NCBI GenBank assembly: GCA_964500645.1
Contig: CAZCOH010000012.1
Location: 1 to 34,645, forward strand
Direction of reading: 5' to 3'
Source: CAYFIW01 sp964500645
GTDB taxonomy: Bacteria > Chloroflexota > Dehalococcoidia > Lucifugimonadales > UBA826
Length of the DNA stretch: 34,645 bases
Under the pieces are notes generated by a model. The model saw only the letters and a list, made by a program, of their open reading frames with translations. It ran no database searches and had not been told where the DNA came from. The first letter of the stretch is position 1, and the number at the start of each line of letters is the position of its first letter. Shown one piece after another: positions 15,429 through 24,004 of this stretch. Made by a program: the position numbers and the translations under genes.

Positions 15429-16427
15429 ATGATGACAGAAGTTCTTATTCTAGGCGAATTAGATGGAAACGAGTTACATTCAACAGCTGGCGAACTTATA
15501 GCTGCAGGAAGAAAACTTGCTGATGAACTTGGCACGAAGGTTTCTGCCGCCATTATCGGGGAAGCATCCACGGAAATCGCAAATGAAGCTATTACTCTAG
15601 GTGCAGATGAAGTTTACACAGTCTCACACGAACTGATAACTCAAGGGGTCTCAGACACATATGTAGCTGCTTTGGAATTTATATGTAATAAAGTGAATCC
15701 ATCCGTAGTCCTCACTGCCAAAACTCCAATAGGCCGCTCTGCTGGACCTAGACTTGCTTATCGTTTAGGTACCGGAGTCGCTCAGGACTGTATCGACCTA
15801 GAAGGTGATGCTGACACCGGGAAAGTGACCGTGACTAGGCCCGTATATGGTGGCAATGCTATGGCAAAGTTCATCTTTGCTAGTGATACCACGCAAGTTG
15901 CAGTGTTACGGATCAAGGCATTCGAATCTCTGCCTATAAATGAAGAGAGATCAGGTTTAATCACACAAATTGATCTCGAAATGAACGAAAATCAGGTGAA
16001 ATCCAAATTAGTAGAAACAGTGAAAGAGGAATCGGAGGGAGTCAAGCTAGAGGACGCTGAAGTTATCATCGGAGGAGGGCGAGGGTTAGGTGGCCCAGAA
16101 TCATTCAGTCAACTAGAAGATCTGGCCAAATTGTTTGACAGTGGTGCTGTTGGAGCATCAAGAGCAGTCTGTGACGCAGGATGGCTGGATCACTCCTATC
16201 AAATCGGGCTTACTGGAAAAACTGTAACCCCTAATCTCTACATCACGTTTGGAATATCAGGCGCAAGTCAGCATATGGCCGGTTGTTCTGCTTCAAAAAA
16301 TATAGTGGCGATTAATAAGGATGGAGAAGCAAATATTTTTAAAGAAGCCTCCTTTGGGGTAGTCGGGGATTGGGAAAAAGTTTTACCATCTTTCACGGCT
16401 ACCGTTCAAGAACTGTTGAGTACCTAA
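15429..16427 (+). CDS. etfA: Electron transfer flavoprotein alpha subunit
   Basis: EtfA binds the FAD of the Etf heterodimer. The 332 residues have the N-terminal nucleotide-binding-like domain (VLILGELDGNELH...) and the C-terminal FAD domain. The latter shows IIGGGRGLGGPESF (about 213-226), GASRAVCDAGWLDHSYQIGLTGKTV (about 238-262) and LYITFGISGASQHMAGC, followed by IVAINKDGEANIFKEASFGVVGDWEKVLP. These are the standard FAD-contact segments. Two ATGs are adjacent; the second (15432) sits five bases after AGAGGG and may be the real start. It is downstream of etfB and probably in the same operon. The oxidoreductase partner is not in the window. Confidence 0.96.
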   Translation: MMTEVLILGELDGNELHSTAGELIAAGRKLADELGTKVSAAIIGEASTEIANEAITLGADEVYTVSHELITQGVSDTYVAALEFICNKVNPSVVLTAKTPIGRSAGPRLAYRLGTGVAQDCIDLEGDADTGKVTVTRPVYGGNAMAKFIFASDTTQVAVLRIKAFESLPINEERSGLITQIDLEMNENQVKSKLVETVKEESEGVKLEDAEVIIGGGRGLGGPESFSQLEDLAKLFDSGAVGASRAVCDAGWLDHSYQIGLTGKTVTPNLYITFGISGASQHMAGCSASKNIVAINKDGEANIFKEASFGVVGDWEKVLPSFTATVQELLST

Positions 16428-16487
16428 ACAGTCCACACAATTATTCTTCTTAATAAAAGTGGCAGTTCATTGTGATAAACAGTACCT

Positions 16488-16973
16488 ATGGGCTCCATCG
16501 AATCCCATAGTGGTAGTTGGAAAAGGGATCATAGTTTGACAGGTAATCATTTCTTTGACGATCTTGATGAGGTTAAAGCCAGTATTCTTGAAGCGGATGT
16601 GATTTCACTTTTCTTCCCTTATTTTGGTAAAACTGTACTAATAGATACAAGAAGTCACGATAGTGACGGGCCCATTATTCTCCTAACGCAAATGGCCAGA
16701 AGTCCCCAAGAAAGAATAAGAAGCATGGAAAAACTCAGGCCAGGGTTTCCAGATATACAGAAGATGATACTGGTTCCGTGGGCTAGATATGTAACGACAT
16801 TAGAAGACAGTGGAGTTTGGAATACGATCATTACACGTTTAGAAGATTGTAGCTACACAGATGCTCAGCAAGCAGGCGACACAATATTCTCCGAATTAAA
16901 AGAACTAGAACTTAATGAATTAAAGGAAGTCATAACTGGAACTAGCTACAAAACTATTTGGTCAAAAAAGTAG
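16488..16973 (+). CDS. Hypothetical protein between etfA and the F420:NADP reductase
   Basis: I do not recognise this 161-residue protein. It looks soluble, with no signal peptide or membrane segment. A central block (about 38-95) looks conserved: VISLFFPYFGKTVLIDTR, GPIILLTQMARSPQER, and LRPGFPDIQKMILVPW with a following aromatic residue. The C-terminus is Leu/Glu-rich and helical. The ATG has no Shine-Dalgarno site; an in-frame TTG at codon 17 lies seven bases after AAAAGGG and could be the true start. It follows etfA by 60 bases on the same strand, and a possible terminator follows it. Position suggests, but does not prove, an accessory role near electron transfer. Confidence 0.7.
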   Translation: MGSIESHSGSWKRDHSLTGNHFFDDLDEVKASILEADVISLFFPYFGKTVLIDTRSHDSDGPIILLTQMARSPQERIRSMEKLRPGFPDIQKMILVPWARYVTTLEDSGVWNTIITRLEDCSYTDAQQAGDTIFSELKELELNELKEVITGTSYKTIWSKK

Positions 16974-16990
16974 GACAACTTATAGAAATA

Positions 16991-17027
16991 CAGGCATTTG
17001 CCAACAACCAAACCGCCTGCTTTTATT
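16991..17027 (+). terminator. Possible terminator after the hypothetical gene
   Basis: Arms CAGGC and GCCTG enclose a 19-base loop, followed by CTTTTATTT. The stem is short and the loop long, so this is tentative. It would separate the etf transcript from the F420 reductase gene. Confidence 0.35.
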
Positions 17028-17111
17028 TATCTAGATAGAAATATCGAACAACTCATAACACAAATTACACCGATTAGAATCCCTAACCCACCTTGATAAC
17101 AGGAGTAACCC

Positions 17112-17753
17112 ATGATTAGTTTTATTGGAGGCACAGGCCCGGAAGGCCGCGGATTAGCACTTCGATTCGCTCTATCCGGTGAAGAAGTGTTTTTGGGATC
17201 CCGGAACCAAGAACGAGGGGAAGAAATAGCTAGCTCATTAAAGGAATTAGCCGAAATTGAAGTCAAAGGTGGAACCAATAAACAAGCTGCGGAATCTGGT
17301 GAGATCATTATAGTCGCGACCCCATACGACGGGCATAAAGAAACTTTAGACTCTTTATCAAATGAACTTTACGGAAAGATAATCATAGACGTAGTGGCCC
17401 CATTGACATTTAGTAAGGGGAGAATCTCATCTACTCCCGTTGAAGAGGGATCAGCCGCAGTTCAAGCACAACAAATACTTCCAAACTCCAGGGTAGTTGG
17501 TGCATTTCACAACATAAGTGCAACAGATCTTCTGGTTCCTGGTAAACCAATTGATTCTGATGTGATCGTTTGTTCAGATGATGCCGAAGCTAAAAAATAC
17601 GTTATAGATCTTTCAGAAAAAATAGAGGGAATAAGAGGAATCGACGGTGGAAGACTTGAAAATTCCAAATATTCGGAAGAATTGACAGCATTGCTTCTTA
17701 ATATAAATAAGATATACAAGGCTCATTCGTCTATAAGAATTACTGGCATTTAG
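17112..17753 (+). CDS. npdG: NADPH-dependent F420 reductase (F420H2:NADP+ oxidoreductase)
   Basis: Transfers hydride between the deazaflavin F420 and NADP. The 213-residue protein opens with ISFIGGTGPEGRGLALRFA, the Rossmann loop form (GGTGPEG) typical of this family. GSRNQERGEE follows, with the residues that contact the NADP 2'-phosphate, then IIIVATPYDGHKET and a middle segment with SAAVQAQQILPNSRVVGAFHNI, where the family has its F420-contacting AFH/N residues. Length is normal. The start has AGGAG six bases upstream. Its presence implies that the organism makes or imports F420, although no cofE/fbiA-type genes are in the window. Confidence 0.9.
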   Translation: MISFIGGTGPEGRGLALRFALSGEEVFLGSRNQERGEEIASSLKELAEIEVKGGTNKQAAESGEIIIVATPYDGHKETLDSLSNELYGKIIIDVVAPLTFSKGRISSTPVEEGSAAVQAQQILPNSRVVGAFHNISATDLLVPGKPIDSDVIVCSDDAEAKKYVIDLSEKIEGIRGIDGGRLENSKYSEELTALLLNINKIYKAHSSIRITGI

Positions 17754-17822
17754 AAAATAATCGCACTTCTAAATTAATCACAAATTGACAATTTAAACCG
17801 ATAAATATCGTCTTGTGTTTTT

Positions 17823-19106
17823 ATGAAATACCGATTCAAATTGCCTCTGATATATAAGTTAATTTTTTCACTCATAATTGCATTTGTAGTACAGGGCGAG
17901 TTCATTAAGGCATTCGGGGAAAAAGATAACAACCCACAAGTAAAAATCTTGAGGCAGGAACATGATATCCAATTCCCAGATAAACTAACTTTTAGAGTCG
18001 AAGGTCACACAAAGGAAGATATCCTACAAACAACCTTGCGATATCAAATCTCATCCTCCGGAATAAAATCCTATTTGTACTCAGAATTTGATGTGGACCC
18101 CGTAGACAGAAAATTTTCATCCTCAGTGGATTTGATGACTTCGGGCGCAAATTACATCCCCAGTGGAGTACAAATCGAATATTTCTTCGAGATCACAACA
18201 TCTCATGGGTCCATTTACCAAACTGAAAAGAAGGACTTTACCTATCTAAATCCGAAATACAATTGGCTGTCATTAGAATCAGATTACTTGACAATCTATT
18301 GGCACAACATACCAACAGAAAATGTAAAAATGTCTGTCGAAGAAACCAAGACGATCCTCAAGAATGTTTCGAAAATAACGGGTTTGAAAACAATAGAGCC
18401 ATTTAGGGCGATAGTGGTCAATAATCCCCGAGAGGCTATGGAAGTTTTTCCTAATATTAGCCACGCAGCCACACGTGACCATCTTTATGGTGGATTTGCG
18501 TTTAAAGATTACGATCTATTCATCATCGGGGGAATCGGCGTAGATGGCCTTGTACACGAAGGGACACATATCTTAATTGCTCAAGCCATCGATTCGCCAT
18601 TGGCAAATATACCTGCCTGGCTAAATGAAGGTCTCGCGATGTTTTTTGAATCATCAAATAGCGGTCGTCAAAACACCTTAAATCGAGCGATTAGCAATGG
18701 TCAATTGAGACCTTTGAAAAACATGTCCACTGTCCCTGGTAAACCCCAAGATGTACGAATATTCTATGCCCAGTCACAGGATGTGACAAAATATCTTATC
18801 GAGAAATATGGAATGGAAAAAATGGCCAGTCTCTTGAAAGAATTGAACCAAGGAACCAACATAGATCAGGCAGTTATTAAAATCTATGGATTCGACCTGC
18901 TGGAACTACAAAAAGAATGGGAAAATAGCGTCCTCCCGACATTTGAAAGGAAACTGCTCGTCGATCCTGGAACATTCTGGACGTCAACTTTACTTGGTGG
19001 CGTTTTTATATTCGCCTTGATTTCATTATTCATCGGCTGGATAAAGAAAAAAATAAATCCTCAAATTGAAGATGATGCTAAAGAAGAAGAAATTTACTGG
19101 TACTAG
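17823..19106 (+). CDS. Membrane-anchored zinc metalloprotease-like protein (peptidase MA type)
   Basis: A 427-residue protein with an N-terminal hydrophobic segment (about 8-24) acting as a signal or anchor. An outward domain without recognised motifs (about 40-145) is followed by a gluzincin-like catalytic core: HEGTH at 245-249 and WLNEGLAMFFE, where E269 is the likely third zinc ligand. A C-terminal membrane helix (about 386-405) is followed by KKK and an acidic tail, so the tail is probably cytoplasmic. This matches the peptidase MA-like families. No Shine-Dalgarno site precedes the ATG, which follows a run of five Ts, so translation may be leaderless. Substrate unknown; it precedes the MBL-fold and deformylase genes. 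Confidence 0.75.
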   Translation: MKYRFKLPLIYKLIFSLIIAFVVQGEFIKAFGEKDNNPQVKILRQEHDIQFPDKLTFRVEGHTKEDILQTTLRYQISSSGIKSYLYSEFDVDPVDRKFSSSVDLMTSGANYIPSGVQIEYFFEITTSHGSIYQTEKKDFTYLNPKYNWLSLESDYLTIYWHNIPTENVKMSVEETKTILKNVSKITGLKTIEPFRAIVVNNPREAMEVFPNISHAATRDHLYGGFAFKDYDLFIIGGIGVDGLVHEGTHILIAQAIDSPLANIPAWLNEGLAMFFESSNSGRQNTLNRAISNGQLRPLKNMSTVPGKPQDVRIFYAQSQDVTKYLIEKYGMEKMASLLKELNQGTNIDQAVIKIYGFDLLELQKEWENSVLPTFERKLLVDPGTFWTSTLLGGVFIFALISLFIGWIKKKINPQIEDDAKEEEIYWY

Positions 19107-19137
19107 TAATCTCAACGTGGGTTTACTAGATTAGGAG

Positions 19138-19143
19138 CTATAA
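19138..19143 (+). promoter_or_regulatory. Possible -10 element for the MBL-fold/def unit
   Basis: A perfect TATAAT lies about 70 bases upstream of the MBL-fold gene start, in the only sizeable gap after the protease gene. No good -35 is seen at 16-18 bases, so confidence is low. Confidence 0.3.
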
Positions 19144-19210
19144 TTTTTGTGTCCCATAAAGACTAATTAAGATATTAGCTACAGAGAAATATGGAGATTT
19201 GGATTAGTAA

Positions 19211-20002
19211 GTGCTTTTAAAAGAATTAGGCTGTCACAACATGGAAAGCTTAGAGACTAGACTTTCTTCACACCTTGTTGATGGCGTACTAGCACTAGAC
19301 GCTGGTAGCTTATCAAGGTCTCTTTCATTTGAAAAACAATCTAAGTTAAAAGCCATACTAATTTCACACCGTCATTTTGACCATATAAGAGACCTTTTAC
19401 CTCTTGGTTTTACATTTCTTGAAAATAAAAGCAAAATCGACATATACGGCATGGATGACACTATCGAACACATACAGAAAACATTAATGGCTGGCAATAT
19501 TTTCCCCGACTTCACCAATTGGCCAACTAAGGAAAAAGCTCCCTATAAAATGCATACAATTAATCATTACGAAAAATATGGAATCCTGAATTACTCTATA
19601 AAAGCCTTTCCCGTTCCACACGCTGTACCGGCATCGGCATTTGAAGTCAGCGACGGTCACGCAACTCTTTTCTACACAGGAGACACAGGAGAGGGACTTT
19701 CAAGATGTTGGAAAGTTTCTAACCCCGATGTCCTACTAACCGAAGTTACATTTGGAAACAGTAATCTTGATATTGCTAAAGTTTCCGGCCACTTAACTCC
19801 TTCGATTCTGAAAAAAGAGTTACTTGAGTTTCAAAGGGTTAACAAACGTATGCCTAGCGTGATAGTAACGCACTTAAATCCCTCCTGGGAAATTCAAATT
19901 CGCGAAGAGCTGAAACATGTGGCGGAAGATCTCGAAATAGACCTTGCAATCGCCAAAGAAGATGATGAATTTCAGATCACATCCAATCAACTTCAAGGAT
20001 AA
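19211..20002 (+). CDS. MBL-fold metallohydrolase
   Basis: A 263-residue metallo-beta-lactamase-fold hydrolase. The metal motif HRHFDH (about 53-58, in ILISHRHFDHIRD) has a Phe in the usual x position. Further ligands are probably the H in PVPHAVPASAFEV, the D in FYTGDTGEG and the H in VIVTHLNPSWE. The pattern resembles class II 3',5'-cyclic-nucleotide phosphodiesterase-like members, but the substrate is not certain. The start is GTG with only a distant GGAG; it gives the expected early LGCHNMES strand. The stop is seven bases from def, and the genes are probably co-transcribed. Confidence 0.85.
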   Translation: MLLKELGCHNMESLETRLSSHLVDGVLALDAGSLSRSLSFEKQSKLKAILISHRHFDHIRDLLPLGFTFLENKSKIDIYGMDDTIEHIQKTLMAGNIFPDFTNWPTKEKAPYKMHTINHYEKYGILNYSIKAFPVPHAVPASAFEVSDGHATLFYTGDTGEGLSRCWKVSNPDVLLTEVTFGNSNLDIAKVSGHLTPSILKKELLEFQRVNKRMPSVIVTHLNPSWEIQIREELKHVAEDLEIDLAIAKEDDEFQITSNQLQG

Positions 20003-20009
20003 TTGAAGC

Positions 20010-20597
20010 ATGCCTGTACTACCCATCCTAGAAATACCTCACCCAACTCTCAGAATGCGAGCTAAAAAAGTTCGTTCAATAGACAAAAAAACGCTCAAGC
20101 TCGCCCACGACATGGTTGATACTATGAGAGATGCAGGGGGAGTCGGTTTAGCGGCAAATCAAGTTGGTGAGCTTGTTCGAATAATAGTCCTCCAAATGCC
20201 AGACGAGGAAGAAGCACGAATTTATTTCAATCCACAAGTGATTAAATCTGAGGGAATGAGGGAAGTGGAAGAAGGGTGCCTTAGTCTGCCCGGACTACTC
20301 GGAATTGTTGAACGCTCGATCTGGATAAAATTCCAAGGGCTTGACCACTGTCAAAAATTGATAAGATTCAAAGCAGAGGATCTCTTATCCCAGGCTATTG
20401 AGCACGAGGTTGACCATCTTAACGGAATTTTGTACCCCGATCATTTAGTAGCCCATACTCAACTCTATAAAATAGATGAGCATCCAGAAAATACAGAACA
20501 CGAAGAATCAAATAGCGATCCTCACGTGGATCAAGCACTAAACATTGAGGATACAGACGACACCAGAGACGCTCCGGCATCAGCCAAGATAAAATAG
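20010..20597 (+). CDS. def: Peptide deformylase
   Basis: Metal-dependent enzyme that removes the formyl group from the N-terminal methionine of new proteins. All three motifs are present: GVGLAANQVG (44-53), EEGCLSLPG (88-96, metal ligand C90) and QAIEHEVDHLNG (128-139, HEVDH at 132-136). The catalytic domain ends near residue 150. A Glu/Asp-rich tail of about 45 residues follows, unusual in length and probably disordered. The ATG has AAGGA eleven bases upstream. No fmt gene is adjacent in the window, although def-fmt pairing is common in bacteria. Confidence 0.96.
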   Translation: MPVLPILEIPHPTLRMRAKKVRSIDKKTLKLAHDMVDTMRDAGGVGLAANQVGELVRIIVLQMPDEEEARIYFNPQVIKSEGMREVEEGCLSLPGLLGIVERSIWIKFQGLDHCQKLIRFKAEDLLSQAIEHEVDHLNGILYPDHLVAHTQLYKIDEHPENTEHEESNSDPHVDQALNIEDTDDTRDAPASAKIK

Positions 20598-20663
20598 CTG
20601 TACAGATTTTCTTGGCATAAATCGATATAGTCAGTAGAGCAACACATTTTCTCCACCACCGTT

Positions 20664-22193
20664 ATGACATCAATATTAAACTACACACTACCCACATCAA
20701 CCGCGTTGATACTAAATTATCTACGTAGTCAAGATATAAAGTGTTTCTTTGTGGGAGGGGTTATAAGAGATTCCATCATCTCGAGTAAACCTCACGAACA
20801 AGGCGATATAGACATAGCCATTGAAGGAGATGCTTTAATAGAAGGGAAAAAGATGGCTCAAGCCTTGGGAGGAGTATATGTCGAACTAGATACAAAACAC
20901 GGTATTTGTAGGGTGGTTTTGAAAACGGATTCTAAACAAACATATTTTGATCTCACTTCCTCAAATTACGGTATCGCAACAGATCTCGAAGACCGAGACT
21001 TTACACTAAACGCAATGGCGTTGAACATAGAACATATCCAAGCCTGTAATCAAAGCCATTCCTTCAATTTAGCCAATGTTCTAGATCCGTTCGGAGGTCT
21101 AGGTGACATTAAAAACAGAATTATAAAATCTGTATCTGAAACTTCTATAATCAACGATCCAATAAGGACACTACGTGCCATCAGGATAAGTCAAAGATTT
21201 CGATTTCAAATAAGCGAGGAGACATCCGAACAAATAAAGAATTCCTCAAGTCTCATAACCAATGTATCAAATGAGAGGATAAAAGATGAGCTGCTAAGAA
21301 TATTTTCCATGAGTGGAACAGCGGAAAGTCTTAGAGCCATGGACGATTTTGGAATACTCGATAGAATATTTCCGGAAATAAGCGAATCTAAGTGTATGCT
21401 GCAACCTGCCGAGCATTACTGGCCAGTATTTGACCACTTGATTGAAACAGTCAGTAAATTAGAAAAAATCCTTCAAAATGATGGGATTAGTAAGCCAGAA
21501 CCTGAGGATTTCGCGCTTGAACTTATCCCTCATTTTGCCAATCAAGAAAAGCATTTCGGGGAAGTTGTGGGAGATGGCCAAACGAGGCTTACGCTGTGTA
21601 AACTAGCCTGCTTGTTACATGACATAGCAAAACCTGCTACTAAGACTATCGACAACAATGGTCGTATACGATTTTTAGGTCATGATAAAAAGGGCTCTGA
21701 AATGACAGAAATCATATTGAAAAGATTAAAGTTCAGCAGGGCTGCCACATCGAAAGTAGCCACACAAGTCAGACAACATCTTCGGCCAAGTCAAATGGCC
21801 CCAGATGGCGAATTACCTTCCAAAAAAGCAATGTACAGGTACTACCGTGACTTAGGGGAAGAATCAATCGACAACCTCTTTCTCAACATGGCGGACTACA
21901 TGGCAGCCAGGGGGCCGCTGTTACAAAAAGATGAATGGGAAACACATTGTGAGATCATAAATCATATTATTTTGGGTGGGGTTGCGGAAAAAAAACCTCA
22001 AAAACAAGAAAGACTTGTCACAGGACGCGATATAATGGATGGGTTGCGCCTTTCACCAGGACCACATATAGGTCTTCTAATTGAAGAAGTAACCGAGTCT
22101 TACGTAGAAGGGATAGTAACCACTAAAGAAGAAGCAATGGAATTAGTTAGAAAGCTTGTAGAGTCGGGAGATTATTTTGAGAAGGAATGCTAG
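20664..22193 (+). CDS. cca: tRNA nucleotidyltransferase (CCA-adding/poly(A) polymerase family) with HD domain
   Basis: Adds or repairs the 3'-CCA end of tRNA, or acts as a related poly(A)-type polymerase. The 509 residues begin with the class II nucleotidyltransferase head: FFVGGVIRDSI (28-38), the two catalytic aspartates in GDIDIAI (D48, D50), DLEDRDFTLNAMA (about 107-119) and DPFGGLGDIKN. DPIRTLRAIR follows in the neck. Near residue 318, LLHDIAKPATKT marks an HD phosphohydrolase domain. The C-terminal segment GRDIMDGLRLSPGPHIGLLI is also typical of CCA-adding enzymes. It overlaps secD by 17 bases. Whether it makes CCA or A-only tails cannot be told from motifs alone. Confidence 0.9.
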   Translation: MTSILNYTLPTSTALILNYLRSQDIKCFFVGGVIRDSIISSKPHEQGDIDIAIEGDALIEGKKMAQALGGVYVELDTKHGICRVVLKTDSKQTYFDLTSSNYGIATDLEDRDFTLNAMALNIEHIQACNQSHSFNLANVLDPFGGLGDIKNRIIKSVSETSIINDPIRTLRAIRISQRFRFQISEETSEQIKNSSSLITNVSNERIKDELLRIFSMSGTAESLRAMDDFGILDRIFPEISESKCMLQPAEHYWPVFDHLIETVSKLEKILQNDGISKPEPEDFALELIPHFANQEKHFGEVVGDGQTRLTLCKLACLLHDIAKPATKTIDNNGRIRFLGHDKKGSEMTEIILKRLKFSRAATSKVATQVRQHLRPSQMAPDGELPSKKAMYRYYRDLGEESIDNLFLNMADYMAARGPLLQKDEWETHCEIINHIILGGVAEKKPQKQERLVTGRDIMDGLRLSPGPHIGLLIEEVTESYVEGIVTTKEEAMELVRKLVESGDYFEKEC

Positions 22194-23982
22194 GGTACTA
22201 ATAGTAATAGCGTTGATCATTTTGGTCTGCGCGGCAACTCTAGGCATAAAAGAAATTGAATATAATCAATTTGTCAGAGGTGGAGACACCCCACTAGGCC
22301 TAAGCCTTGGTTTGGATCTTCAAGGAGGAAGCCACCTAGTATATGAGGCAGCGCTACGTGACTCTGAAACAGGTGACCTCGTAGAAGTTACTGACGATCA
22401 AATGCAGTCATTAGTACGTACCATAGAAAGAAGAATTAATTCATCCGGTTTGGGTGAACCTATAATACAAATACTGGGCAACAACCGACTTTTAGTTCAG
22501 CTACCGGGAATAAGAGATCCCGGCAGAGCCAAAACTCTAATTGGGGAAACTGCGAGGCTGGAATTCAAACACAGAGTGATTGATGTTGATCCAATTCCAC
22601 TTGACCAGATAACCTCCAGTGATATTGCTTCTATTACTGCTGACGATTTAAGACCATCGGACAGTAAATTGCTTAGTGAATTGACTGAAACTGAAATCAA
22701 TGAGGAAGCACTTTATATCCCATCACTTGTGATGGATTTTACAGGGATCGGTTCAGAGAAATTTCAACAGGTAGTCTTAGGTCTTCAAATATCTATGGCC
22801 ATCTCTATGGACGCCGCTAATAAAGGAGAAATGCTCCCTCCAGACACACTGGACCTTAGCGTAAGCGGGGTAGAAGAACTTAGGTACCAAGTCAGCGGAG
22901 ATCAAATTCTCAGAATAGGTACGTCAACCAGGTATGTAATACCTCTACCTGCTGGTAATACTGAAATGGGAAGCGCAATTTCGACGGAAACGGCCAAGCA
23001 GAAGTTAGGTTCCAGTCCTGTAGCTAATTTACAACTAAAAAAAGGCTATATGGACGAAGAAATCGGACTTTCTGGAGATGACTTGGAAAACGCATACCCA
23101 AGCCAACATCAAAGCTCTGGAGCCCCAATCGTTAATATAGAGTTTAACGAAAAAGGCACAAAACTATTTGGCAAATTGACTGAGGACATATACAGGAAAC
23201 AGCAAGAGACTGGCTTTAGAGACCAAATAGCAATTATTCTTGATGGCCAACAGCTTATTGCCCCTGTTGTACACACACCAATTACCGCTGGAACTGCCAT
23301 CATTCAAGGACCAGACTTCACCATTGAAAGAGTCAAAGACCTTTCACTTCTGCTTGAATCAGGAAGATTGCCGATACCTATAGAACTTATTCAAGAAAGA
23401 GATGTCGATGCAATATTAGGGGCTGACTCTCTTAGAAAGAGTGTCGTTGCAGGAATAGTAGGGTTGTTGTTAGTACTTCTCTTTATGATCCTTTACTACC
23501 GTATACCAGGACTTGTGGCCTCCGTAGCTCTAATCATATATGCCATGATTGTATTAACAATATTTAAAATGATACCGGTGACCCTGACACTGTCAGGAGT
23601 TGCCGCAGCGATTCTTTCTATAGGCATGGCTGTTGACGCAAACATATTGATTTTTGAAAGAATGAAAGATGAATTGAGGGCAGGAAGAACTATGCTCTCT
23701 TCTATAAATATCGGATTCAATAGGGCTTGGCCAGCGATAAGAGATGGTAACGTATCAACACTAATAACTTGTGCCATACTCTACTGGTTTTCCGAACAAC
23801 TCGGTGCAACTATCGTTCAAGGGTTCGCAGTAACCCTAGCGATTGGTGTCCTTATAAGCATGTTTTCAGCCATAGTAGTTAGTCGAACGTTGATGAGAGT
23901 AGTAGCTTTAACCCCTATATCAAGGAAAGTTCGTCTTTTCATGCCGACAGGTGGTAAAGATATAGCCGGAAGGCAATCTTAA
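22177..23982 (+). CDS. secD: Protein translocase subunit SecD
   Basis: SecD works with SecF and SecYEG to pull exported proteins across the membrane using the proton-motive force. The 601-residue product has an N-terminal membrane helix (about 6-24), then LGLDLQGGSHLVYEA (about 45-59) and the large periplasmic P1 region with ERRINSSGLGEP (about 90-101). The C-terminal membrane block includes GMAVDANILIFERMKDELRAG. TTG at 22177 is preferred because GGGAG precedes it by six bases; it overlaps the end of cca, indicating coupled translation. secF follows after 22 bases. The P1 domain is long, but the order is normal. Confidence 0.96.
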   Translation: MRRNARVLIVIALIILVCAATLGIKEIEYNQFVRGGDTPLGLSLGLDLQGGSHLVYEAALRDSETGDLVEVTDDQMQSLVRTIERRINSSGLGEPIIQILGNNRLLVQLPGIRDPGRAKTLIGETARLEFKHRVIDVDPIPLDQITSSDIASITADDLRPSDSKLLSELTETEINEEALYIPSLVMDFTGIGSEKFQQVVLGLQISMAISMDAANKGEMLPPDTLDLSVSGVEELRYQVSGDQILRIGTSTRYVIPLPAGNTEMGSAISTETAKQKLGSSPVANLQLKKGYMDEEIGLSGDDLENAYPSQHQSSGAPIVNIEFNEKGTKLFGKLTEDIYRKQQETGFRDQIAIILDGQQLIAPVVHTPITAGTAIIQGPDFTIERVKDLSLLLESGRLPIPIELIQERDVDAILGADSLRKSVVAGIVGLLLVLLFMILYYRIPGLVASVALIIYAMIVLTIFKMIPVTLTLSGVAAAILSIGMAVDANILIFERMKDELRAGRTMLSSINIGFNRAWPAIRDGNVSTLITCAILYWFSEQLGATIVQGFAVTLAIGVLISMFSAIVVSRTLMRVVALTPISRKVRLFMPTGGKDIAGRQS

Positions 23983-24004
23983 AAAAGACGAAAGAGGTTA
24001 GTAG

